Below, in pieces: positions 9,477 through 20,676 of a stretch of DNA of 64,000 nucleotides (its first letter is position 1; every line of letters starts with the position of its first letter). A model generated the notes under the pieces. That model was given only the letters and a program-made list of their open reading frames with translations. It was not told the DNA's origin and made no database searches. This stretch comes from Anaeromyxobacter sp. Fw109-5 (GTDB taxonomy: Bacteria > Myxococcota > Myxococcia > Myxococcales > Anaeromyxobacteraceae): positions 744,001 to 808,000 of the forward strand of contig NC_009675.1 of the NCBI RefSeq assembly GCF_000017505.1, written 5' to 3'. The translations under genes were made by a program, and so were the position numbers.

Positions 9477-11129
9477 GTGGAGCCGCCGGTGCTCGCCCCC
9501 GCCTCCGCCGCCGCCCTCGCGGCGGAGCCGTCGGCGCCGCCGCTGCACGACGGCCTGCAGCGCAAGCTGCGCTGGCTGACGGTCTTCCGGGTGGTGACGG
9601 TGACGGTGCTCCTCGCGGGCACGGTCCTCGTGAACCTCGAGCTCGGCGCGACCGTCGAGCGCGACCTGCTGCCCGTGTACGCCGCCGTGGGCGCGACCTA
9701 CCTCGTCGCGCTCGCCACCGCGCTCGCGCTGCGCGGCCGGCGCGGGCTGGTGTCGCTCGCGTACGCCCAGGTCGTGCTGGACGTGCTGTTCGCCGGCGCC
9801 GTCGTGGCCGTCACCGGCTACTCGGCGTCGGTGTTCGTGGTCCTGTTCTCCATCGGGATCGTCAACGGCAGCATCCTGCTGTTCCGCCGCGGCGCGATCG
9901 TCGCCGCCGCGCTCGCCGTCCCGGCGTACCTGCTCCTCGCGGTGCGCGTCGATCCCCAGGGGGGGGACGTCTCGCGGGCCACGCTGCTCGTGCACGCGGC
10001 CTCCTTCCTCGCGGTGGCCGTGCTCTCCTCCTACCTCGCCGAGCAGCTCCGGTCCGCCGGCGAGCGGCTCGCGGCGCAGGAGGGCGCGCTCGCGGAGATC
10101 ACGGCGCTGCACGAGTCCATCGTCGCCTCGCTCACGAGCGGCCTCCTCACCGTGGACCTCTCCGGCCGGGTCACGTACCTGAACCCCGCCGGCGAGCAGC
10201 TCACCGGCCTGCGCCTCGCGGAGGTGCGCGGGCGGCCGACGGCGGAGCGCTTCGGGGCGTTCCGCGAGGCGACGCCGCGCGGGGAGGAGGAGTGGGAGGC
10301 GCCCGGCGGACGGAAGCTCCGGCTCGGGTACTCGGCGTTCCCCCTGCGCGGCCCCGGCGGATCGCCCATCGGGAGCGCGGTCATCTTCCAGGACCTCACG
10401 GCGCTGCGAGAGCTCGAGGACGCGATGCAGCGCAGCCGCCGCCTCGCCGATCTCGGGCGCGTCGCGGCCGGGCTCGCGCACGAGCTGCGCAACCCCCTCG
10501 CCGCGATGGCGGGCTCGCTGGAGCTGCTGCAGTCGAACGCCTCGCTCCCTCCCGACGACCGGCGGCTCATGGACATCGTGCTGCGCGAGGCCTCCCGGCT
10601 GAACGGGCTCGTCACCGATCTGCTCGAGTACACGCGGCCGGCGCCGCTCCGGCGCGTCCCGACCGATCTCTCCGTGCTCCTCGACGAGGCGCTGCAGGTG
10701 TTCGCGAACGATCCCGCGGCCGCGCGGGTGCGCGTGGAGCGGGACCTCACGCCGGTGTCCATCGCCTGCGATCCGGACCAGACGCGCCAGGTGTTCTGGA
10801 ACCTGGTCGTGAACGCCGCCCAGGCGGCGGCGCGGGAGGGCCGAGCGGGCCGCGTGCGCGTGGCGTGCCGCCCGGACGCGCGCGGCGCGCGCATCGTGGT
10901 CGAGGACGACGGGCCCGGCATCCCGGCCGCCGATCTCCCGCGCATCTTCCTCCCGTTCTTCACGACCAAGCAGAACGGCACGGGGCTCGGGCTGCCCACC
11001 GTGCAGCGGGTCGTCGACGCGCACCACGGCAGCGTCGCGGTCGAGTCGTCTCCCGGTCGAGGGACGCGCTTCGTCGTGCAGCTCCCGCGCGCGGGCGCGG
11101 AGGAGGGCGCGGCGCCGGTCCCGGGTTAG
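9477..11129 (+). CDS. pilS: PilS-type sensor histidine kinase
   Basis: A 550-residue membrane sensor kinase. About six hydrophobic segments occupy residues 35-190. They are followed by a PAS region (ITALHESIVASLTSGLL onwards), a HisKA domain with phospho-acceptor His335 in LAHELRNPL, and an HATPase domain with N, G1 (DDGPGIP) and G2 (GTGLGLPT) boxes. In other bacteria PilS senses membrane pilin levels and phosphorylates PilR to control pilA. It starts at GTG 9477, 3 bp after pilC, and is followed by pilR. Confidence 0.92.
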   Translation: MEPPVLAPASAAALAAEPSAPPLHDGLQRKLRWLTVFRVVTVTVLLAGTVLVNLELGATVERDLLPVYAAVGATYLVALATALALRGRRGLVSLAYAQVVLDVLFAGAVVAVTGYSASVFVVLFSIGIVNGSILLFRRGAIVAAALAVPAYLLLAVRVDPQGGDVSRATLLVHAASFLAVAVLSSYLAEQLRSAGERLAAQEGALAEITALHESIVASLTSGLLTVDLSGRVTYLNPAGEQLTGLRLAEVRGRPTAERFGAFREATPRGEEEWEAPGGRKLRLGYSAFPLRGPGGSPIGSAVIFQDLTALRELEDAMQRSRRLADLGRVAAGLAHELRNPLAAMAGSLELLQSNASLPPDDRRLMDIVLREASRLNGLVTDLLEYTRPAPLRRVPTDLSVLLDEALQVFANDPAAARVRVERDLTPVSIACDPDQTRQVFWNLVVNAAQAAAREGRAGRVRVACRPDARGARIVVEDDGPGIPAADLPRIFLPFFTTKQNGTGLGLPTVQRVVDAHHGSVAVESSPGRGTRFVVQLPRAGAEEGAAPVPG

Positions 11130-11138
11130 GATGCGCGC

Positions 11139-12512
<1,374 letters not shown>

Positions 12513-12584
12513 TGGCCGTGCCCGCTTCGCCGGGCCGGGCGCGCGCGTTCGTCCCCCAGGCTCACGCGAGCGGCGGCCCCTGAT

Positions 12585-12616
12585 CCGCTCGCCCCGATCC
12601 GTCGAGGGGCGAGCGG
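12585..12616. repeat. hairpin repeat (type B) between pilR and pilY1
   Basis: A perfect 11-bp inverted repeat, CCGCTCGCCCC and GGGGCGAGCGG, around a 10-base loop, lies between two converging genes. It resembles the second hairpin unit inside pilQ (33580-33610). It may serve as a bidirectional terminator or be one copy of a REP-like family. Confidence 0.6.
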
Positions 12617-12631
12617 GCGAACCCGGCGGGC

Positions 12632-15600
12632 TCACTTGCAGGACGTCGGTGCGGTGTCCTTGTGCCTGCAGTCGTGCAGATCCTTCGAGATCTGGATGAC
12701 GCCGTAGCTCGGGACCGGGTCACGGCTCACCGCGGTCGGGACGTTCGACGCGCCCTTCTCCGGGTTCACGGAGGTCAGGCCCACCTGGACCTGGCCCTTC
12801 TGGTTCACGAACACGGTGGGCTGGTCGCCCATGGTCGGCACGAGCGTGTTCTGCGCGCGCGCGAACACCTTGGTGCCGCCCTCCTCGAGCACCGGGCTCC
12901 CCTTCACCGGATCCACCACGTAGTGGTAGGCGACGCGCCGGTTCTCGGCCGTGCACTTCGCCGTCCGGCAGCTGCTGCCATTCCGTCGCGTGACGATGGG
13001 GCTGGTGGCGGTCTGGATGGTCTTCCAGGAGAGCCACCGGTAGATGGCGGTCGTCGAGGAGGTGCGCTCGTCGTAGCGCGAGACCGTGTACGTGTGATCG
13101 TCCGCGGTGACCGTGCCGCCGTGGTTGTAGTAGAGCGCCCAGCCGTCGCTCGATCCGGTCGCGTAGGTCGGGGTGCTGGTGGTGCTCGGGTTCCCGTCGA
13201 TCTTCACGAGCGTGGTGGTCGTGTCGGCGACGCCGGAGAGCGTCAGGCGCGCGGCGTCGTAATCCTTCGCGTCTTGCTCGGTGCGGAAGATGGCGCGATC
13301 GCCGCTGTCGTCGAACACGCGGATCGAGACGAACCAGTTGTCGCGCTCGATGGGGGTCGCGGCCTCGTCGAGGTTCACCGGGAGGCCGTTCGAGCCCGAG
13401 CGCGTGCAGGCGAGGCCGTTCGCCGAGTCCGAGCAGGTGACCTGGACGTTCTTGACCGTGTCGTTGTTTCCGGTGCAGTCGATCGCGACGTTGGCCTGGC
13501 CGCTCAGCGTGCACGCCGCGGCGCTCGGGTCGGTGGAGCTCGCGCCGGCGGAGTAGGACGTGCACGCGTTCAGCGTCGTGCTGCCCTCCGCCTTTCCGAG
13601 CCCGGTCGACCAGAGGTAGTTGGAGGCGCTGGACACGGTGACGGAGCACCCGCGCTGCGCGCACGCCCGGATGTTGTCGGGGCCGCACTTGCCGCCGAAC
13701 GTGTCGAGGAGGTTGTACCGGTCACCCGTGCCGGCGTACGTGCGCAGGATCCCGCCCGGGATGGCGGCGTTCGAGGTGATGTAGAAGAAGGGCTGGCTCG
13801 CGCACCCCTGGAGCTCGAACGCGCGGGCGCCGTACCAGTTCGTCACCCTCTTCGTGCCGGAATCCAGCCTGCCGGGGTCGCTGAACCGCAGCACCCAGAG
13901 CTGACCGGCCGCGTCGCCGAACGTCGCGGTGTCGAAGTAGCCCTGGTTCGGGGAGGACTGCGTCCGGCGCATCTCCTTGCCCCACACGATCATCCCCACG
14001 GTCGCCGGGATGGGGGCCTTCAGCGCGCGGCGGGGATCGTCCGTGGCGACCGTCCCGGTGGGATAGCCGAAGTCGAACAGCTCGTGCCCGGTCCAGACGT
14101 CCACCATGTGGACCCCGCGCCCGCGCACGTACTGCGGGTCGAACCCTCCGGAGAGCATGGTCACCCAGCGCTCGTGGTACCGCTTCGAGACCATCGTGCT
14201 GGGGGTCGTGTCGCTCGGCACGTCCATCGTCAGCGCCGACTGGGCGACGCCGAAGAGGGTGTCGGAGGTGCCGTCCGACTCGATCCGCACCGGGCCGATG
14301 GGCGGGCCGTTCGGCAGGAAGTCGGCGTACGTGGCGCCGAACGCGAGCGACTCCGCGTCGTCCGGCTGCGGGTAGATCCAGAGGAACTTCGGGGGCAGGT
14401 GGCCCGTCTCGCTCGGGAGCTTCGTCGCGTCGCTGAGATCCAGCGCGAAGTAGTGGCTGCCGCCGCGCCGCTCGGCGACGACGGCGACGGTGTGGAACTC
14501 GGTCTTCTCCTTCTTCCCGTCCGCGTGGCCCGACCCGATCCCGTTCGACGTCCCGTCCACCCAGACGTCGCGCACCATCGGGGAGCCGTCCACGAACAGC
14601 TGGTGTCCGACGACGAGGAGGCCGAGCTTCGGGAGCAGATCCGGCGGCACGAATCCCCACAGCTCCGCGCCGGTGCCCCGGGTGAAGTAGCCGTTGAACG
14701 GCGGCTTGTCCTCTTCGATGCCGCTCGTCGTGGGATCGTCCTCGTCCGCGACCCACGCGCCGCCGTCGAACGCGTGCAGCATCCCGTCGTTCGCCCCGAC
14801 GAGCACGACCTTGCGCCGGTCCTTGTAGGGGGCGCTCTTCGCGTACCCGGCGTAGGCGTCCTCGGTGCTCGAGTAGTCGGGGACGGGCGTCTCCCACAGC
14901 GAGGTGAGGCACTGGTTGTGGAGGCCGTTCGGGCACAGCACGCCGTCGGGAGGGAGGGGAGGATCGACCACCACCGGCGCGGAGTGGAAGATGTCGCCCA
15001 GCATCACCTTGCGCTTCGGGAGCGTGTCCTGCGCCGCGTCCGTCGCGTCCTTCGGCCAGACCCCCAGGTCTTCGGACTCGTTGTCGTTGAAGACGTCGGC
15101 GCCGAGCACGTAGCGGACGAGCGTCTTCGCGCAGAACCGGCGGGCCGTGAGCGTCGTCCCCGCCACCGCGGCGGCCGTGTCCGGGTCGCCGCGGGCGCTG
15201 ATGCGGCTCGCGAGGTCGCCGCAAACGCCGCCCTCGAGGGCGAGGTACGGGATCAGCTTGTCGGCGACCGCGTCGGTGGGCTCGAGGCGGAAGACCGTGT
15301 CGCGAGCGTCGATCTTGCCGTCGGGCGTCCCCTCGGTCGGACCGGAGTCGTCCACGACGGTGTAGACCCTGCGCTGCGACCGCCAGCTCGGCGTCTGGAG
15401 CGCCGTCTGCGCGTCCCAGTACTCCTTCGCGGCGCCCGTGCCGGCCACGGCGCAGGTCTTCCCCTCGACGTCCTTGCACGCGGCTGCCTGGTAGCAGGGC
15501 GCGCGGTTCTCCGGGTCGTTCTTGCGGAACGCGCCGGTCCCGTCCTCCTGGATGAAGTCGCCATCGGCGTCCTGGAGGAACACGCTCAAGCACTTTCCGT

Positions 15601-17632
15601 CGCAGTCGAGGTCTCCGTCGCCCGACCCGTCCGCCGTCTCCTTGCACTCGTTGATGAACTCGCTGTAGAGCTCGTACCGGAACAGGTGGCCCTTCCACAT
15701 CCGCTCGGCCGGCGACGCCGGCTCGAAGCGCGGCACGATCACCGACTGCCCCGAGGTCGTCTGGAGGGTGGAGACGGTGGCGACGCTGAACGAGGTGGAG
15801 CGCTGGTTGATGGCCACGAGCGCCTCGTCGAGCTTCCCGCGGAGCGTCGGTGCGTCGTCGGCGGCCTTGAAGAGCCCGCCGCCCATCTTCGCCATGGACT
15901 CGAGCATCGTCGCGGCGTCGCCGGTCGCGCCGAGGCCGATGGTGTAGATGTCGAGGAGCTGCTTCCCACCCATCGCCGCGCAGTCCTCCGTGTTCTCCGA
16001 GTTCTGGCGAAGGTCGAAGTTGTGCAGGTACCAGGAGACGCGGATGGGGTTGTTGAGCCAGTCCTTCTCGGCGGGGAAGCGCGTGCACTCGCGGCACAGG
16101 CTCTGCGGGATGCCGGAGCCGCCACCCGTGGCGCTCGCGCGGATGCCGGTGTCGGTGGACCCCGCGTACGTGGTCTCCGTCTCGCCCTCCTCCACGGTCC
16201 CCACGGGCAGGTTGTTCCCGTCGCTCGGTCCGGGGGCGCGATCCACGAGGACGATCGTCGAGCTGACCTGGCACGCGTAGCACATGGTCTGGTTCGAGCC
16301 GCCGGTGGCGGCGTTCCAGGTGTTCGGGAGGTTGAACCATTGCAGCGAGGGCGTGTGGTAGTACTGGCCGACGTCCAGGAGGGCGCGCGCGAGCGGGACC
16401 TCCCTGTCGAAGTGGAAGGTGTTCACCCTGGACATGAACGTGCTGCGGCTGCTCGTCCACTGCGCGTCCGGCTGATCGCACGCTGGCTTCAGCTCGACCC
16501 ACTGGTTCGACGTGTGGTCCGCCCCGACGTCGCCGAAGTGCGCGAGGCCCATGCGCACGTTCAGCTTGTCCATGACGAAGTCCTTCAGGACCTTGCGGGC
16601 GATGAGGAACTTCGGCGGGTAGAAGTTGAGCCAGTTCCCGGTGAAGAAGATCGAGGGGTAGCTCTGATCCGGAACCCCGTCGACGGTGGTCTTGAACTCG
16701 CGGCCGTCCAGCAGGAAGCCGCGCTTTCGCAGGCACGACGCGCAGATGTCCTTCTTCAGGAGCAGCCCCTGGTTCGCGTTGTTGCCGTACAGCGACGAGC
16801 AGAAGTTGTCGATCGCCAGGATCGTGTCGTTCTTGCGGGCCGCGGGGTTGAGGCTCAGCGCGGTCCAGCCGTCCGCGGGGGAGTTCGCGGGCGGGTTCAC
16901 CACCGTGTCGTGGAAGACCAGGTCGCTGTCGAAGAAGTTCTTCGTGTTCGGACAGTCGACCTTGTCTCCGGTGCTGCCGCAGTAGAAGTCGGGATCGTAG
17001 CCGCCCGGGTGGCTCGGGTCGTTCGCGGGCACGATCGACCCGGAGGTGGAGCTGCCCTGCGTGTAATACGGGCAGGCCTTGGAGGCCGCGGCGTAGTCCA
17101 TCGGCGTTCCGTCCGCTTTCAACGGTTGGTAGATGTTGCCCAGCGTTCCAGGCTCGCTCGAGGCGCCGCAAGCGGGCTGGAACGTACGCGAGCGCAGCCA
17201 GTGAATGAGCGTGCCTTCCCCGGCAAAAGCGGCGGAGGCGGGATCGTCTCCGCAGCCCATCACCGGGCAGCCGGTGAGGGCATCGCAGTCCGCGTTGAAG
17301 GCGCTGAGCGCGGGAACGGGATCGAGCGGGTTCACCAGCGGCGGCCGCTGGCCGGGGTACGAGGACGGGCCGTTGGGGGGCAGGCGGCGCATCGACGTCG
17401 AGTTCCCGAGCAGGAAGAAGACGTTCGGGATGCCGCCGGAGGTCGTGAAGAAGCTCGCGTCCTCGAGGTCCGCGCCGTTGAGCTGCGTGTCCATGTAGCT
17501 CGTCGCGACGAGACCGCGCGCGGCGGACGGCGTGCTGCAGGTCTGCGCCGGGGCGTCGGTCGCGGGCAGCACCAGCGCGATGACCGCCGCGACCGCGAGG
17601 AGCCGGAGGGCGCGTGAGGGCCTGGGGGGCAT
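12632..17632 (-). CDS. pilY1: PilY1-type tip adhesin / pilus assembly factor
   Basis: A 1666-residue exported protein starting at ATG 17632, with a signal peptide of about 30 residues ending APAQ and AGGAG at the ribosome-binding site. The N-terminal two thirds is variable, with many cysteines and a von Willebrand A-like stretch (IVLVDRAP, LLDIYTIGLGATGD). Asp-rich loops resembling calcium sites occur, such as DGSGDGDLDCDG and TPDGKIDARD. The C-terminal third is the PilY1 beta-propeller, with VLVGANDGMLHAFDGG. In known systems PilY1 sits at the pilus tip with minor pilins, and calcium binding in the propeller controls extension and retraction. It is the last gene of the minor pilin run. Confidence 0.9.
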   Translation of the reverse strand: MPPRPSRALRLLAVAAVIALVLPATDAPAQTCSTPSAARGLVATSYMDTQLNGADLEDASFFTTSGGIPNVFFLLGNSTSMRRLPPNGPSSYPGQRPPLVNPLDPVPALSAFNADCDALTGCPVMGCGDDPASAAFAGEGTLIHWLRSRTFQPACGASSEPGTLGNIYQPLKADGTPMDYAAASKACPYYTQGSSTSGSIVPANDPSHPGGYDPDFYCGSTGDKVDCPNTKNFFDSDLVFHDTVVNPPANSPADGWTALSLNPAARKNDTILAIDNFCSSLYGNNANQGLLLKKDICASCLRKRGFLLDGREFKTTVDGVPDQSYPSIFFTGNWLNFYPPKFLIARKVLKDFVMDKLNVRMGLAHFGDVGADHTSNQWVELKPACDQPDAQWTSSRSTFMSRVNTFHFDREVPLARALLDVGQYYHTPSLQWFNLPNTWNAATGGSNQTMCYACQVSSTIVLVDRAPGPSDGNNLPVGTVEEGETETTYAGSTDTGIRASATGGGSGIPQSLCRECTRFPAEKDWLNNPIRVSWYLHNFDLRQNSENTEDCAAMGGKQLLDIYTIGLGATGDAATMLESMAKMGGGLFKAADDAPTLRGKLDEALVAINQRSTSFSVATVSTLQTTSGQSVIVPRFEPASPAERMWKGHLFRYELYSEFINECKETADGSGDGDLDCDGKCLSVFLQDADGDFIQEDGTGAFRKNDPENRAPCYQAAACKDVEGKTCAVAGTGAAKEYWDAQTALQTPSWRSQRRVYTVVDDSGPTEGTPDGKIDARDTVFRLEPTDAVADKLIPYLALEGGVCGDLASRISARGDPDTAAAVAGTTLTARRFCAKTLVRYVLGADVFNDNESEDLGVWPKDATDAAQDTLPKRKVMLGDIFHSAPVVVDPPLPPDGVLCPNGLHNQCLTSLWETPVPDYSSTEDAYAGYAKSAPYKDRRKVVLVGANDGMLHAFDGGAWVADEDDPTTSGIEEDKPPFNGYFTRGTGAELWGFVPPDLLPKLGLLVVGHQLFVDGSPMVRDVWVDGTSNGIGSGHADGKKEKTEFHTVAVVAERRGGSHYFALDLSDATKLPSETGHLPPKFLWIYPQPDDAESLAFGATYADFLPNGPPIGPVRIESDGTSDTLFGVAQSALTMDVPSDTTPSTMVSKRYHERWVTMLSGGFDPQYVRGRGVHMVDVWTGHELFDFGYPTGTVATDDPRRALKAPIPATVGMIVWGKEMRRTQSSPNQGYFDTATFGDAAGQLWVLRFSDPGRLDSGTKRVTNWYGARAFELQGCASQPFFYITSNAAIPGGILRTYAGTGDRYNLLDTFGGKCGPDNIRACAQRGCSVTVSSASNYLWSTGLGKAEGSTTLNACTSYSAGASSTDPSAAACTLSGQANVAIDCTGNNDTVKNVQVTCSDSANGLACTRSGSNGLPVNLDEAATPIERDNWFVSIRVFDDSGDRAIFRTEQDAKDYDAARLTLSGVADTTTTLVKIDGNPSTTSTPTYATGSSDGWALYYNHGGTVTADDHTYTVSRYDERTSSTTAIYRWLSWKTIQTATSPIVTRRNGSSCRTAKCTAENRRVAYHYVVDPVKGSPVLEEGGTKVFARAQNTLVPTMGDQPTVFVNQKGQVQVGLTSVNPEKGASNVPTAVSRDPVPSYGVIQISKDLHDCRHKDTAPTSCK

Positions 17633-17649
17633 GACGGGCTCCTGTGAGG

Positions 17650-18153
17650 CTAGAAGAGGGCGAACCGCATCGCGAACTCGACCTCCAGCTCGCGGTTGCG
17701 CGCGTCCGTGCAGCGGGCCACCGCGCGGTAGGCGCGGCCGGAGGTGAGCGCGTCGGGCGAGGCGCTCCGGTTCGTGAGATCCACGACCGGCATGGGCGCG
17801 CCGTCGCTGACCGCCTTGTCGACGGCGAGCACGACCTGGTTCACGGTCATCGAGGTGGTCGAGCCGTAGTGCGCGGGCGCCTGGAGCGTGCCGACGCCCG
17901 TGATGTCGAGCGGCGCGGTGAGCTGGTTCGCGCTCGACAGGTAGCGCGGGCCGTACCGGGCGATCTCCGCCCAGATCTTGGCCCGCGCCGCCTGCGCGCA
18001 CGCCGCGAGCGCGTCCACGCGCGACTTCGCGGCGGCGTTCCGGCGCTCCTGGGACGAGAGCAGCACCGCCGCGCCGCCGATCACCGAGAGGACGGCCAGC
18101 AGGATGAGGGCGATGACGAGCGTGCTGCCGCGGTCCTGCGCACGAGGGGGCAT
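17650..18153 (-). CDS. pilX: PilX-like minor pilin
   Basis: A 167-residue prepilin-like protein. The leader MPPRAQDRG is followed by STLVIALILLAVLSVIGG, a hydrophobic pilin helix. Position 5 of the mature protein is Ile rather than Glu, as in PilX and GspK proteins, which sit at the top of the tip complex. The rest is short with two cysteines. It lies between pilW and pilY1, which supports the assignment. The start is ATG 18153, 8 bp after the pilW stop. Confidence 0.8.
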   Translation of the reverse strand: MPPRAQDRGSTLVIALILLAVLSVIGGAAVLLSSQERRNAAAKSRVDALAACAQAARAKIWAEIARYGPRYLSSANQLTAPLDITGVGTLQAPAHYGSTTSMTVNQVVLAVDKAVSDGAPMPVVDLTNRSASPDALTSGRAYRAVARCTDARNRELEVEFAMRFALF

Positions 18154-18161
18154 GGCGGCTC

Positions 18162-19424
18162 CTAGAAGTAGACCATGCCCTGCGAGAGCATGTTGGGGAG
18201 AGGGATCGTCGCCTCGAAGGCGACGCGCTGGTAACCGTCCTTGGCGTCCGCGTCGCCCACCCAGGCCGCCGGCGCGGACTGGTTCAGGCGCAGCATCGGC
18301 GGCGAGCTCTGGCGCGTGAAGTCCGGCTCGGGAGAGCGGGCGACGATCGCGATCCGGACCGCCCGGACGTTCGCCTGATGATCCGTGAGCCGCTCGGGGT
18401 CGGCGGGCGGACCCATCGTGTAGCGGTACCAGCTGGTCGGCGAGTAGACGCTCTCGTCGGGCGCCGGCGCCGGGCCCGGGAAGACGAGCTGGGTGAGCGT
18501 GTCGGTGGTGCCGGGGGCGCCCGGGAAGCCGGCGTTGAAGGTGATGCCGGTGCCGGACGTCGCGCCGACCACCTTCCCGTTCGCGAGCACGTAGGCGACC
18601 TGCATCGACTCGATGCCCTCCGCGACGAACTCCTCGTCCGCCTCGGTGACGGCGCCGCCGGTCCCGACGGAGTCCACCCCGCGATCGAGGACGAGGAACG
18701 GGTCCACCCGATCGCCCACCGCGACCGGCCGCACGTGGAGCCGGTAGCGATCGATCAGGAACACGCGCGCGGCGCCGCTGCGGAAGCACTCGTCGCCGGC
18801 GGCGTCCTGGCGCTTGAAGGGGTTCGCCGAGTCCACCGCCTCGAGCTCGATCTGGAGCGGCCCGTCGACGGCCACGGGCGCCGAGGCCGGCGCCCTGGCG
18901 GCAACCGTCACGTAGACGTACTGGCTCGCGCCCTCGCAGACCGCCTGCAGGATCTGTCCCTTGAGGAACGTGTCGCCGGCGCGGGCGTTCAGGTGCAGGT
19001 GCGTGGCGGTGATACCGGAGCTGGTCACGCTCCACGTACGGCCCGCCATCCCGGTGCCCGAGGGTTGCAGCCAGTACGACGGATTGCGCGCGTAGAACAC
19101 GAGCTCGTCGGAGTCGTCCGTGCGGTCGCGCTTGCAGGCGCCGCTGACCTGCAGCTGCGCGGGGCACGGACCGCTCGTGTACCGATCGAGGTCGAGCGCG
19201 AGAGAAGGCGCCATCCCGTACCCCGCCAGCGGCAGCTTCTGCTCCAGGAACAGCAGCGCGTTCCGGGCCGAGGCCTGCGCCGCGCGCACGCGGTGGCCGT
19301 CGGCGTAGGCCTGCTGCTGGGACGTCACGATCCCCACCATCGCGACGAGCACGAGGGACGAGACCGCCATCGCGATCAGGAGCTCGACGAGGGTGACGCC
19401 GCGGACGGCGGGTCGGGGAGGCAT
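18162..19424 (-). CDS. pilW: PilW-like minor pilin
   Basis: A 420-residue prepilin. The leader MPPRPAVRG precedes VTLVELLIAMAVSSLVLVAM, with Glu at mature position 5. Its size and the long variable C-terminal region match PilW proteins. The frame is open upstream to 19700, but that extension overlaps pilV and lacks a prepilin leader, so ATG 19424 is chosen. It is co-transcribed with pilV, which ends 5 bp upstream. Confidence 0.85.
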   Translation of the reverse strand: MPPRPAVRGVTLVELLIAMAVSSLVLVAMVGIVTSQQQAYADGHRVRAAQASARNALLFLEQKLPLAGYGMAPSLALDLDRYTSGPCPAQLQVSGACKRDRTDDSDELVFYARNPSYWLQPSGTGMAGRTWSVTSSGITATHLHLNARAGDTFLKGQILQAVCEGASQYVYVTVAARAPASAPVAVDGPLQIELEAVDSANPFKRQDAAGDECFRSGAARVFLIDRYRLHVRPVAVGDRVDPFLVLDRGVDSVGTGGAVTEADEEFVAEGIESMQVAYVLANGKVVGATSGTGITFNAGFPGAPGTTDTLTQLVFPGPAPAPDESVYSPTSWYRYTMGPPADPERLTDHQANVRAVRIAIVARSPEPDFTRQSSPPMLRLNQSAPAAWVGDADAKDGYQRVAFEATIPLPNMLSQGMVYF

Positions 19425-19429
19425 GGGGA

Positions 19430-20017
19430 TCACCGGTAGGCCGCCGCGAAGGAGAGCGCGAGGCCGGGGTTCGAGCGCTGCGTGAGCACCACCACCTCCC
19501 GCGGGCTGGCGTTCCCACGCTCGTGGTAGACGACCGAGACGGCCACGACCTTCGTCGCCGCCGCGCCGCTCGCGGACCCGTCGCCGACGTAGTCCCAGAC
19601 CGTCCAGCGGCGGCGGTAGAGCGGCTGCGACCCGTCGAGCGGGTCGGCCTCGATCGCGGAGTCGAGGCGCGCGCCCGGGACCGCCTCGCCGTCGCTCCAC
19701 GTGCGGATCTCGTCCGCGGTCGTGTCCGCGCCGAGGAGCGATCCGAAGGTCGACGGGGGCGTGGAGGAGAGGGTTCCGGCGAGCCGCCCGTCGTCGAAGG
19801 GCAGCGCCTCCAGCGCGCCGGCGAGCTCGGTCGCGAGCTGGGCGGCGGTGGTGTGCGCCCGGGCGCCGGCGTTGGAGGTGATCCCGATGATCTGGAGCTT
19901 CATCATCCCGAGGAGCCCCACCGCGAGGATGGCGAGCGCCACCATCGCCTCGAGGAGGGTGGTGCCGCGCTGGCCGCGCGGGTGCGGAGGACGGCGCTCG
20001 AGCCCTTGGGCGTGCAT
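19430..20017 (-). CDS. pilV: PilV-like minor pilin
   Basis: A 195-residue prepilin. A longer basic leader ends in QRG and is followed by TTLLEAMVALAILAVGLLGM, with Glu at position 5 and the LLEAMVALAIL pattern usual for PilV. It is preceded by the fimU-like gene (8-bp gap) and followed closely by pilW. The upstream ATG of the longer frame lies inside fimU, so ATG 20017 is used. Confidence 0.87.
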   Translation of the reverse strand: MHAQGLERRPPHPRGQRGTTLLEAMVALAILAVGLLGMMKLQIIGITSNAGARAHTTAAQLATELAGALEALPFDDGRLAGTLSSTPPSTFGSLLGADTTADEIRTWSDGEAVPGARLDSAIEADPLDGSQPLYRRRWTVWDYVGDGSASGAAATKVVAVSVVYHERGNASPREVVVLTQRSNPGLALSFAAAYR

Positions 20018-20025
20018 GGCGGCTC

Positions 20026-20664
20026 CTAGTTCGTCACGAACGTCCGGACGATGCCGGCGGGGAAGGCGACCACCAGGCCGCGGCGATCGGCGGCGGGCGA
20101 GTCCACGCTGGTCGTGAGCGCGAAGGCATATCCCGGCTTCCCGGTCGCGCCCTCGGCCGAGACGGTCCCGTCTCGCCCGAAGCGGATCGCGAAGCGGCGC
20201 TTGCCGGCGATGGTCGCCGTCAGCGCGGAGTCGAACATCGGGATCGCGGCGAACGGGGCGGGGGGAACGCCCGTGACGCCGGGGTACAGCCGTACGCCGC
20301 GCGGCATCGCCACGTGGTCCACGTACGCGGCGTTGGTGCCCGGGCTCGTCGGGTTGAAGCCGGCGAGCGTCCAGGAGGCGTTCGGGTTCCGCAGGACGTA
20401 GTAGCGCGTGCAGCGCCCCTGCACGAAGGCGCTGCACGCCGCCGGGTCCGTGCCGTCGAGGAGCACGACCAGGTAGTCGTCCTGGTCCGAGATCGCCTGC
20501 GCCTTGAGGCCCGACAGCTTCAAGGCGAGCTCGAAGGTGGCGCTGCCGAGGTTCGCGTTCGACTGCGCGGCCTGGGACACGCCGAACGCCACGCCCGCGA
20601 GGATGGCGACGATCGCGAGGACCACCATCAGCTCGATCAGCGTGAACCCGTGGCGCCGGTGCAT
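20026..20664 (-). CDS. fimU: FimU/FimT-like minor pilin (GspH family)
   Basis: A 212-residue prepilin with the short leader MHRRHG followed by FTLIELMVVLAIVAILAGVAFG. The C-terminal part fits the GspH fold, ending with segments around FAIRFGRDGTVSAEG. It heads the minus-strand run fimU-pilV-pilW-pilX-pilY1. The frame extends to 20709, but the prepilin leader fixes ATG 20664. A sigma-54-like promoter lies immediately upstream. Confidence 0.87.
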   Translation of the reverse strand: MHRRHGFTLIELMVVLAIVAILAGVAFGVSQAAQSNANLGSATFELALKLSGLKAQAISDQDDYLVVLLDGTDPAACSAFVQGRCTRYYVLRNPNASWTLAGFNPTSPGTNAAYVDHVAMPRGVRLYPGVTGVPPAPFAAIPMFDSALTATIAGKRRFAIRFGRDGTVSAEGATGKPGYAFALTTSVDSPAADRRGLVVAFPAGIVRTFVTN

Positions 20665-20676
20665 GCGCTGGCACCA

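Noticed and set aside
12662-17617. A 1651-residue plus-strand frame opposite pilY1
   Set aside because: pilY1 has a signal peptide, ribosome-binding site and propeller motifs; the opposite frame has none.
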